A program made the position numbers and the translations under genes. 64,000 nucleotides of DNA from Przewalskia tangutica (Eukaryota > Streptophyta > Magnoliopsida > Solanales > Solanaceae), in NCBI GenBank assembly GCA_029844215.1, contig CM056728.1, positions 5,048,001 through 5,112,000 on the forward strand. Direction: 5' to 3'. Below the pieces are notes generated by a model. That model saw only the letters and a program-made list of their open reading frames with translations, was not told where the DNA came from and searched no databases. Numbering within the stretch: the stretch's first letter is position 1; the number at the start of each line of letters is the position of its first letter. This document shows positions 24,904 through 33,849 of the stretch, in pieces.

Positions 24904-27900
24904 AGCCTCTGGTATTCCCCTGGATTCTGCAGCAGCTGATCATCTGATCCAGCCTTCTCGATTTGTGTAGGCATCATTTTCTGGAGATGAGTATCATAAG
25001 CAGTGGAAGTAAACTTCAAGTTAGCTTCCATTGGTGAAGAGACATGTTTCGATCCTGTGAAGCCCATATCTTCAATTAGCTCCAAGGAGTACTTCCTCTG
25101 ATGCATTACCATTCCTTCTCTGCTCCTAGCAAACTCAAAACCCAGAAAATATCGTAACTCTCCAAGATCCTTAATCTTGAAGTGGTCAGAGTATGCTCTT
25201 TGTCTCACAATAGTCTCTTTATCATTCCCGCCAATGTAGGTCATCTACATAAATCAGACCATGGCAATCTTGTCTCCATTTCTTCTAATGAGTAAAGAAT
25301 AGTCAAACTTGCTTTGGACAAAACCAGATGAAACCAAAGCAGCAATCAATTTGATGTTCCACTGTCGAGATGCCTGCTTGAGTCCATACAAGGACTTGAG
25401 CAGTCGACATACCTTTCCTTGTTTGTGTTCAATCCCTTGCGGCAAACTCATATACACCTCTTCATTAAGATCCCCTTGTAAGAATGCATTGAACACATCC
25501 ATTTGCTGAATTATCCAAATTTTGCCACGCCACGAGATGACACTCCTCACTGTTACCATCTTGACCACAGGGGAAAAGGTTTCATGGTAGTCAATGCCTT
25601 CTTTCTGACTATATCCTTTGGCTACGAGTCTTGCTTTAAACCTTTCCACCTCCCCAGTGGCTTTATACTTGATTTTAAATACTCATTTACAACCAATGGG
25701 TCTTTTATCCTTAGGCAAATCCACAATCTCCCAAGTTTTGTTGTCTTCTAGAGCTTTAATCTCCAAATGCATAGCTTCAACCCATCTATGATCCTTGACT
25801 GCTTCATGAAAGGAATTTGGTTCATGGTCAGCTGAAATCTTAGCCAGGAAGCAATTGTAAGAAGCAGCCAACCCACTATAGCTCATCACATCTGACATTG
25901 GATATGCACACCCAGATTGGTTGGTTGGGTGGACAAAATCATTCAACCATATTGGTGTTTTCCTCTCTCTGGTAGACCTTCTTCTCATTACTGTGGTATC
26001 TGCAGCTTCAACTTCTGAATCCCTTGACCCATCTGTGTCTTCGTGAGTGAATGTGTTCAAAGCATAGGAATGTACACAGAACGAGAACAGAATGTGCTCA
26101 AGAATCATGTGAGCATTGGACACGTATATGAATATTAGGAATTGCAGACTGCTTTCTTTCTGTTGGCACAATGCAAGGAAGTACCTGCTCATCATCAATA
26201 TATAAGTCAGAATTACAATTTGGAGAAGGTGTTGTTGAACTCCCACTCTCTGAAAACTGCTTAAATGGGAATATTGCTTCATGAAATGTCACATCCCTTC
26301 TGATGAACATCGCCTCCAAAGAGTCAAGTCCAAGAACTTGTACTTTTCTATGAACAAAGATACCCAAGTAAAACAGCCTTAATGGCTCTAGGTTCAAACT
26401 TGTCTTTCCTTATCAAGTTGGAAGCATAGCAAAGGCACCCTATCACCTTTAAATGGGACAGGGATGGTGCCTTCCCAAATAACTTCTCATATGGTGTAAT
26501 ACCTTTTAATGTAACAGTAGGTACTCTATTAATCACATAAACAGCAGATTCAATGCAATCACCCCAGAATTCATCTGGTAATTGGCTTTGTATCTTGATG
26601 GCCCTAGCTATTTCCAATATGTGTCTATGTTTCCTCTCAACTACCCCATTTTGTTGTGGAGAATATGGACAAGACTTTTGATGTATAATTCCCAACTGAT
26701 CAAACAACTCAGAACAGGCAGAATTCAGAAACTCTGTTCCATTATCTGTTCTAACTCCCTTGACAGTGAGGTCAAACTGATTTTTGATCATTACAAACAA
26801 CTTCTTAAGCATAGTAACTACATCAGATTTCATATGCAGCAAAAAAAACCCATGTCCATCTAGTATAATCATCCACGACAGTGAGAAAATACCTCATATT
26901 ATTGTAAGATGACACCTTATATGGTCCCCATACATCTAAGTATAAAAGCTGGAAAGCAAAATCAGTGCTACTATTGCTATTAAGGAATACCTTTCTTGTT
27001 TGTCTAGCCAAGGGACACACTTCACAGTGACTTATTGAAAATTCTGATTTATTCTTAAAGACAACTAACTTTCTAAGCATACTCAATGGCACATGGCCCA
27101 TTCTTCTATGTCATAACTCTGCTTCTAACTCAGTTTTGGTCACTGCAGTTGATATAGCAAAGACGTGCTCGACCGATTCTCCATAACTCCTTCCAGACTC
27201 CAATATGTATAGGCCATCAACCTCTTTACCAGTCTCCTTGACCTTCCCAGTAAATAGATCCTGCAGCACAAAGAAATCAGGGAAGAAAATTGCACAACAG
27301 TTCAATTCCCTGGTTAGCTTCGAAACTGACAGTAGGTTAAACTTGAAAGCAGGAACACATAACACATGTTCAATAATATCACCATTCTTAAGCTTCCTCG
27401 CTGTGTGTGATCTCAGCAACACCACCTGTTGGCAATTGTACCTGACCTAGGCCTCTTTTATCTTCCTTTTCAATCATGGTTGTGCTACTGACCATGTGGT
27501 CAGTAGCCCCTGAATCAACTATCCAATGTGCAGGCTTAGGAGTTGCAATGTTACCTGCCATATGAACCTTGGCAAGAATCGCCCCCGCCCTCTTCCACCT
27601 GTGACTCAGATATTTGTCGACTCGAAAGTGAACTCGCTGATCTCGATAGTTCATCGCATGAATCCTGCACGCCACATTTACCTTCTTTCTTTCTTTATTA
27701 TCTGCAGAATACCCAACCAATCTGTAGCACTTCTCTGCAATGTGCCCTTGTTTCTTGCAATAGTCACAGAACAACAACAATTTACGACAATTTTCTCTAG
27801 TGTGCCCCTTCATTTGGCAGTAGTCACAGAAACTGATGTAGTTTTGCTTCCTTTGTTTGTGATAAGTCGATTTTCCATACATCACCATAGAATCTGCCGA

Positions 27901-28632
27901 GTCATTGCCTCCAAATCTTCCAGTAATCGATTTTTGACTCTCATCTTGCGCAATCATAGCATACGTTTGGTTGACACTAGGAGTAGGTGTTAATAGTAGA
28001 ATGTGGCTTCGTGCTTGATTGTAGCCATCATTTAGCCCCATCAAAAACTCTAGTAACCTCTGGCTGGCCAGATGTTCGATGTAGGCTCTAGGACTGTCAC
28101 ATTCACATGCCGGTGGAGGTATTATTGAATCAATCTCATCCCATAGATCTTTCATCTTAGAGTAGTAGCTGGCTACAGGCGACACTCCTTATTGGAGAAT
28201 AGCAAGCTCCTTCTTCAATTGATACACCCTTGACAAGTTAACCTTATCGAATCGCTCCTTTAAATCTCGCCAAACTGCAAGAGCGAGAGATCCGCATGAT
28301 TCCACTCAATGATCTCTCACGACATTCTTCATAATCCACGAAATCACCATTGCGTTGCAACGATCCCATTGCTTCATCATGTTTCCTTCGTACATGTCCT
28401 TTCTCACTGTTCCATCAATAAAACCAATTTTGTTCTTAGTTAGCAGACTCAATTGCATCGCGCGACTCCATAGTGTATAATTCTCCATTCCTGTAAGCTG
28501 TATGTCGACATGTACAGCTCCAGGCGTGTCTGATGAGCTCAAATATAACGGATGATTGTGGTCCATTACATTTAAACTCATATTTGAAGCTTCATTTGTA
28601 ATGACTTGTATGTTCGGCGAAATGTTTTCCAT
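24904..28632 (-). pseudogene. gag-pol of Copia element 1 (gag to RT), decayed
   Basis: Read on the minus strand from ATG 28632. The gag N-terminal part (MENISPNIQ) contains the UBN2-like LTGMENYTLWSRAMQLSL. A second gag frame (28185-27388) has two CCHC knuckles, CDYCQMKGHTRENC and CDYCKKQGHIAEKC, and the protease site HWIVDSGATDHMVSS. GAG-pre-integrase (27425-26823) has the LARQ region. Integrase (27100-26348) has VVDDYTRWTW, RTDNGTEF and VVERKHRH, the D,D,E residues. RT (25649-24904) has RLVAKGYSQKEGIDY and YGLKQASRQWN. The catalytic LIYVDDL is present near 25241-25262 but in a different frame from both neighbours. A stop replaces the usual Trp after GCK near 25682. RT is cut at YQRLI by Gypsy element 2. 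Confidence 0.93.
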
Positions 28633-28900
28633 AGATAGATCGATTTGCAGCAGGTTAGTTGTAATTGAGTCGAACAACAACAGCGACGGCACCGGTTACC
28701 TCGATTTCAACAGAACTGTAACGAGAATGTATTGGATGAACTGAATTTACCTCGATCTGTAACAGATAGGTATTGCATGAGCTAGAATCACCTCAATTTA
28801 GACCCGATTAAATCGAAACTTTGGATCTCAGATTGGATCGATTTTGTTTCTGCGCTTTCTGTCCTGTTCTTCCTGTGATTTAACTTCAGATCTTCCCTAT

Positions 28901-28913
28901 GGCTTTGATACCA
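28901..28913 (-). other. Primer-binding site of Copia element 1
   Basis: On the minus strand TGGTATCAAAGCC directly follows the LTR end, and matches the initiator tRNA-Met complement with one change (TGGTATCAGAGCC). Confidence 0.93.
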
Positions 28914-29177
28914 TGTTAATTGACCATGAATCGAAGGGAAGATGAAGAGGAAACAATTTGGGCTCCAAAACCAGAGCTTCTGTTTATGTCTTATTATTAC
29001 TGATGAAGAAGAAGGAAAACAAAATGCCTCACTATATGAACGTAAAGAACAGAATAAGGGAAATGGGAAAAGACGCAAATACCCTTCAACGGGAAATGAC
29101 TATAATGCCCCTCAACTAACAAACTAACAATACTAATAACTCCTAACAACTATAATCAGCCACTAATAACTTCAACA
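28914..29177 (-). repeat. 5' LTR of Copia element 1
   Basis: 264 bp, same as 14288-14551. It adjoins the PBS on its left and the CACAC target duplication (29178-29182) on its right. Confidence 0.95.
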
Positions 29178-29182
29178 CACAC

Positions 29183-29440
29183 ATCTTCAGAGAATACATT
29201 CTTCATCTCTTGCAATCTCAAACCACTCAAAGATCTTTCTTCCTAAGCGGACACTTGAGTCTCCTTTACTCATTTGTTTGATTGTTGTTTTATCTTGGGA
29301 GATAAGTTGTCAATAAACCGCTTAAAGGAATATACGGGGCAATATTATCTTAAGGATAGATTGTTCATCCAATCGACTCAGCAAGCCAATTTACTTTGTT
29401 CATTTCCAGATTCTAACATATTTGTTGTTGTTGCATTCTC
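29183..29440 (+). repeat. Right half of the old Copia LTR interrupted by Copia element 1
   Basis: Pyrimidine-rich leader-like sequence continuing the LTR of 14113-14287. Joined, the two halves give TATA, then a leader, then a T-rich end. The right end is uncertain (a TTGTTGTTGTTGCA run near 29420-29435 is a possible end). Confidence 0.4.
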
Positions 29441-29845
29441 ATTTTACGGCTTCAACAATCTTTTTAAGATTAAATGTGATAACTCTTACTATCGCATCAA
29501 ATGCTCTCCTTCATTGTATACTTATGGTTGTATTTGGGTGTCTAATCCATTAATTTATTTTCGATATTTTACCTAAGTGTTGTGACCGTTTGATGAAATT
29601 AATGATAAGAAATTAAAGACATAGTCATTAACCTAAGTTTTTATGTTTAATTCCATGTGAATGTCCGCCAACAAACATTCACGTCGAGTCCATCTTTTCT
29701 CTCACTTGGGACTAGGGTTTTTGCATCGTTAGGCACCAAATTTTTGCTAAAACCTAACCCTAGTTGTTCTACATACATTTATTGCACTTTGTTTTATCTA
29801 CTAGCTAATCTTTGAAACGGATCTTTTTATGGCATTTAAATATTG
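29441..29845. other. AT-rich intergenic sequence, nothing recognised
   Basis: No gene or clear repeat recognised. An inverted pair ATGTGAATGTCCGC / AACATTCACG near 29655-29685 could form a short hairpin. Confidence 0.4.
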
Positions 29846-30044
29846 GATATTATTTTTTATTTTTATTTTTTTGACGAAGAAACCCGCAGACGCTACTCTT
29901 TCGAGTGCGTTCTGGGTAAACCCGGACTGACGCAACCACGTCAGCCATTTAACCACACTTGGCAAGTCATGTGTGACATGCTCAACCAAGAAGGTTTATG
30001 CAGGGGATCGAACTCGTGATATTGCGGTCCCGCGCTCTACATTT
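29846..30044 (-). mobile_element. tRNA-derived SINE, minus strand, 5'-truncated
   Basis: The reverse complement contains the pol III B box CGAGTTCGATCCCCTGC, then AAACCTTCTTGGTTGAGC and CTTGCCAAGTGTGGTT, and ends in an A-rich tail (the T-rich stretch at about 29846-29870 on plus). The same body is found at 49075-49278 on the plus strand, so the two are copies of one SINE family. The A box part is degraded. No clear target duplication was seen. Confidence 0.75.
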
Positions 30045-30460
30045 AGAACTAATAAATGAAGTATGTATTTTACCATATTACCCATATTAATTGGTGTATA
30101 ATTTTATTAGACTTTGGATTTTTTTTTTATTAAACTGAAGTATGTTTATTCTATGACATGTGCACAATCACATCATCTAAAAGTAGTGATGAATTCAAAT
30201 TTTAATTAAAGTCGGTAAGTTGTTTCTCATATATGCATCACTATTTCTTTTTCAAAATACATAGATAGTTCGAGCTAGATGCATGAAATTTTATCAAACT
30301 CATTGCGTCTAATCTAGATCCATCAACATCGAAAAGGTTAATATAAGTATCACCCATTAAAAGTAGGGTAATTAACCTGTAAAATAAGAGATATCTATTA
30401 ATTTCTAGCTTCCAATGTTACCATAATTATCATTAAGTAACTATGTAGAGTATTAGTAAT

Positions 30461-30564
30461 CGGAAACAACGTAACCTCTCCACCCCACGAAGATAGAAAT
30501 AAATTTTGCGTATATTCTATCCTTCATGGACTCCACATATGTGATTACGTTGAATTTGTTGTTG
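30461..30564 (+). mobile_element. TS-type SINE remnant (plus)
   Basis: Contains CGGAAACAACGTAACCTCTC, a CACCCCACGA part and the terminal TTGTTGTTG, the hallmark of the tobacco TS SINE type. It is diverged. It lies about 300 bp upstream of the LBD gene. Confidence 0.65.
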
Positions 30565-30770
30565 TATAAATTATTAGTAGTCAAGTTCATGAAAATTTCA
30601 AACCATAATTAATATAACAATATTTTATAAATACGAGTAATTTTTTAAAGGAAGTATCAAGTAAACAAGTAAACAAGTAAAAAAGATACATATGAAGTAC
30701 TCCTACTAATAGTTAAATCCATATTTTATTCGTCAAGTGTACACACGACTAACTCCTCCTGGTAAATCAT

Positions 30771-30780
30771 TATAAATAGG
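30771..30780 (+). promoter_or_regulatory. TATA box of the LBD gene
   Basis: TATAAATAGG about 109 bp upstream of the ATG at 30880. A pyrimidine-rich leader (TCTCCTCTTTCTCTTGCTTC) lies between them. Distance and sequence fit a plant core promoter. The 30060-30770 stretch upstream is otherwise AT-rich with a SINE remnant. Confidence 0.75.
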
Positions 30781-30879
30781 GTGTTCCCAGCTCATTGTCT
30801 TACAAACTACACTTTGTCCTAGCGATAATTGTACTATTATTACTACATCTCCTCTTTCTCTTGCTTCTATTAAAGAGAA

Positions 30880-32217
30880 ATGGGAGGAACTTCTTCTCCT
30901 TGTGCATCCTGCAAATTATTAAGGCGTAGGTGTGCAAAGGACTGCATATTTGCTCCTTATTTTCCACCAGATGACCCCCACAAGTTTGCCATTGTTCACA
31001 AGGTCTTTGGTGCTAGCAATATTAGCAAGATGCTACAGGTTTTATTTCCTTTTCTTTTTTTTTCCTCCCTCTTATTATCTTTCAGCCCCTCCCCCAACCA
31101 GGGGCGGAGCTATAGAGCGATGGAAGGGGGTTCATTTGAATTTTTTTATCGAAATATCACATAATATATACAAGATCAAATTTTCATATTGCATACATAT
31201 AGTAGATGTTTAGCTTGATGAAAATTCTGCGTCTGCCATTATCTCAACCCAGAGAATCAAGAACAAGTTGACGAGTTTCCATAAATGAATTCTTTTATAT
31301 TAGCATTGATTGCTTAAACTAAAGGACTTTAGGTTATATATATCAGTAATGCAAAAAAGAAAATATTTTATTATTGTAGTTTAATTACCTATGACAGCAG
31401 GTCAATTACCTTTTTATTATGATGCTATTTAATATTTATCGTAGAGATTTATCAATAATTATCTTAAGAATGACCTAATTGTATTATTAATATCTAACAT
31501 TGTCAATGTTTATAACTTAACTCTAAACTAAAAGTTATTCTTAGTTGTCAGTAGAAAGTTGAATATTCATTTTGGAAGGATTTCACTAAACTATACATGG
31601 ACAATATAAATATACTTTTTGCACGATCAGTATACTATTACTCCTATAACATGTTTGCAATCATAGTTACCAAGCACCAATTAATGCTTAGATTTACCCT
31701 ATTAATATTATCTTATAAGTGACATGATAATTGTGTGTAAACCATTTTTATACCATAGACGAATAAAACTTAAATTTATTACCTTATAAATGATTATAAT
31801 TTTTTTACACATTTAGAACTTATAGGGGTAGTTTAATTTCTTCATGTTTGTAACATCTATAAGATATATTTTTTGTCTTAATGTTATATTTTTCAGGAAC
31901 TTCCAATACAGCAGAGAGCAGATGCAGTAAACAGTTTAGTGTATGAAGCAAATGCAAGAATGAGAGATCCTGTTTATGGTTGTGTTGGTGCTATTTCTTA
32001 TTTACAGGATCAAGTCTCTCACTTAGAAATGCAACTTGCTATGGCCCAAGCAGAAATATTATGCATCCAAATGCAACAAGAGCAGCCCTCTCCTAATAAT
32101 AACAATTATTTGCCTGAAATTCAATTTGATAATAATAGTCTGCAACAGTACCTCAGCTTTGCTAATTCCTCCCGCAGCAGTGTAATAAGTGTAATGCAAG
32201 ATCCTTTTGAGTACTAA
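30880..32217 (+). CDS. LOB-domain (LBD) transcription factor, class I, two exons
   Basis: Exon 1 is 30880-31038 and exon 2 31897-32217. The 858-bp intron has GT (31039) and AG (31895-31896) and falls at the conserved place after KMLQ. The spliced product is 159 aa. The LOB domain spans residues about 7-107: the C block CASCKLLRRRCAKDC (C-X2-C-X6-C-X3-C, zinc binding), the GAS block from FAPYFPPDDPHKFAIVHKVFGAS, and the coiled coil ISYLQDQVSHLEMQLAMAQAEI with an L-X6-L-X3-L-X6-(I) spacing. The C-terminal tail is Asn/Gln/Ser-rich and ends DPFEY. LBD proteins are plant-specific nuclear DNA-binding regulators of organ boundary and lateral organ development; this one resembles the LBD12/LBD4-like group of class I. 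The gene looks intact, with a TATA box upstream. Orthology within the group is not settled. Confidence 0.95.
31096..31240. mobile_element. Probable hAT-derived MITE in the LBD intron
   Basis: Starts CAGGGGCGGAGC and ends with TCTGCGTCTG, whose complement CAGACGCAGA is a diverged inverted match. The start resembles the terminal CAGAGGCGGACGC of the hAT element at 54265. No 8-bp target duplication is evident, so the ends are approximate. Confidence 0.45.
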
Positions 32218-32536
32218 TTAGTTGATGAAGTTTACAACAGTTTCAAGTTTTATGTACTGACGGTACAAAAAATATTTATATAATATTGAGTCACGTATAA
32301 GATAATTATAAGTAAAACTTTATAATCACTAAGGAATGTGGTGGGATGGAAAGAATATACGCTTAAAACATAAGTACGAGTCCTGAAAATGAAAAAATCT
32401 TAATGATAGGGTTATTCGGGACCCAAAGAAAACAGGGTGGAAAAAAGGTAGGTAATTTTTATGAGAAGCTTGCATTAACAGATGACATAGTAGAAAACTA
32501 GAAATGATGATAGCTAACATGCTTATCACAAATTAT

Positions 32537-32567
32537 ACCGATAATATAAATTGTTTATATTATCGGT
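32537..32567. repeat. Perfect 14-bp inverted repeat (hairpin)
   Basis: Arms ACCGATAATATAAA and TTTATATTATCGGT with a TTG loop, about 320 bp after the LBD stop. It could be the core of a small foldback element or a structured end of a transcript. Nothing else supports a function. Confidence 0.75.
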
Positions 32568-32603
32568 GTATATAATTTTAATTTTCATCATTGAACTAGA
32601 TGG

Positions 32604-32692
32604 TTGCGTACAATAGATTCTTATGATTCGACTTTTTTCCCAAATTCCGCACATAGCAAGAGCTTAGTGCACCGGACAGTCCTTTTTTTTTA
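32604..32692 (+). mobile_element. SolS-type SINE 3' fragment (plus)
   Basis: Contains GCGTACAATAGA, CCGCACATAGCAAGAGCTTA, GTGCACCGGACAGTCC and a T-rich end. The GTGCACCGG..GCCC signature is shared with 60354-60421. Confidence 0.65.
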
Positions 32693-33030
32693 TCTTTGAA
32701 ATAGATGTTTCCACTCTTCCCATTCAGTCAGTAACAATGTGTAATTTTCTCTTTTTCTCGTCTGGTTAACATTTGAAAGTAAGCAATAGATTTATGCTTG
32801 TTTACGAACTAATCCATCATTTTCCATTTCAAATGGAAATGGAAGTCATTCCTCGAGCCCTCAAATGGTCCTTGAAAACCAATTAACAAGGGTGAGGAGT
32901 GGGAAAGAAATTACTCACCCATTCGGTTATTTACATCAAATTAATTATCAAGGGTGAGGACTACATGATATGTGCTTGTTAACATGTACAATTTTATAGT
33001 TTAATTAATTTATATTATCATTTCAATTAT

Positions 33031-33162
33031 AACAACAATAACAACAACCAACAACAAATTCAGTGTGGTCCCACAAGTAGAGTCTGGAGAGGATAGCATG
33101 TATGCCGACCTCACCTTACCTTTGTGATGTAAAGAGATTATTTTTTATAGACTCTCGGCTCA
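33031..33162 (-). mobile_element. TS-type SINE (minus strand)
   Basis: On plus it begins with AACAACAATAACAACAACC (complement of the TTG-repeat tail), then AGTGTGGTCCCACAAGTAGA, and ends ACTCTCGGCTC. On the minus strand this gives GAGCCGAGAGTCTAT...CCCAC...TTGTTGTTG, the TS SINE layout. Confidence 0.8.
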
Positions 33163-33645
33163 AAAAAAAATAACTAGAAGGATTTGTACGGGAAGAGACA
33201 ACAAGATAGTAGATACAAAACAAATTGTACAGATACAACAGAAACATTTCTAATATTATAAGTAAATATAACTTGTATGATACTATAATAATTCGCTATG
33301 CTATCAATGTATATAAAACTTAATCCAACCAATTCAATGTCTCGGTATTAATTCTATTAATCTTGGAATAGCACAAATAATTAGTCCCTTGACTTTCTTT
33401 TGTGAAAATCTTGAAAAACTAAGAGAATTTGGTATTGAAATAGTGTTTTGTATTGTTACGACAGAAAGGTTGGTGATTGTGGTGATGGTGTAGTGGAGGA
33501 TGTGTTAAAATGGGGGGAAATAAAATTTGAGCCGGTGAATATGTGAACATCTATATGTATCATTTCATATGTAACATGTATGATTGAGGAAGTGCAAAAG
33601 TTGCGGAAAATGGACCTTTAAGTCAATGTATATCCCCTTATGTAT

Positions 33646-33849
33646 TGTAAGATAATATTAATCCCCCTTAGGGAGTCTTCTCATTAATATCAAAGTATAT
33701 ATAGAGTACAATATTCATCTCTTATACAAGAGGAATCTTAGTCCTAATTACAAGAGGAATCCTAGTCTTACCATAATTATATTTACACAATTTATGGAAT
33801 ATATTCTAATTATGGGTAGGGATACAATTGTTACTTATACATGTTTACA
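33646..33849 (-). repeat. 3' LTR of Copia element 2
   Basis: 204 bp. Similar to 38488-38692 and to 39258-39463. It includes a TATATATA-type box (near 33698) for minus-strand transcription. The complement of the purine-rich CTGAGGGTGTG lies next to it as PPT. Confidence 0.88.

Larger units (their letters stand above)
14288..29177 (-). mobile_element. Ty1/Copia element 1 (minus strand), interrupted by Gypsy element 2
   Basis: Two 264-bp LTRs (14288-14551 and 28914-29177) flank gag-pol read on the minus strand in the Copia order gag, protease, integrase, RT, RNase H. PBS, PPT and a CACAC target duplication are all present. Without the 9.7-kb Gypsy insertion at 15224-24898 the element is about 5.2 kb. 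It is inserted in an older Copia LTR. The LTRs look near-identical, so it is fairly young, but the coding region has several stops and frameshifts. Confidence 0.95.

Noticed and set aside
31039..31213. Continuation of LBD exon 1 frame into the intron
   Set aside because: A GT after KMLQ and an AG before ELPIQQRADA restore the conserved LOB domain; read-through residues are low-complexity and include a MITE.
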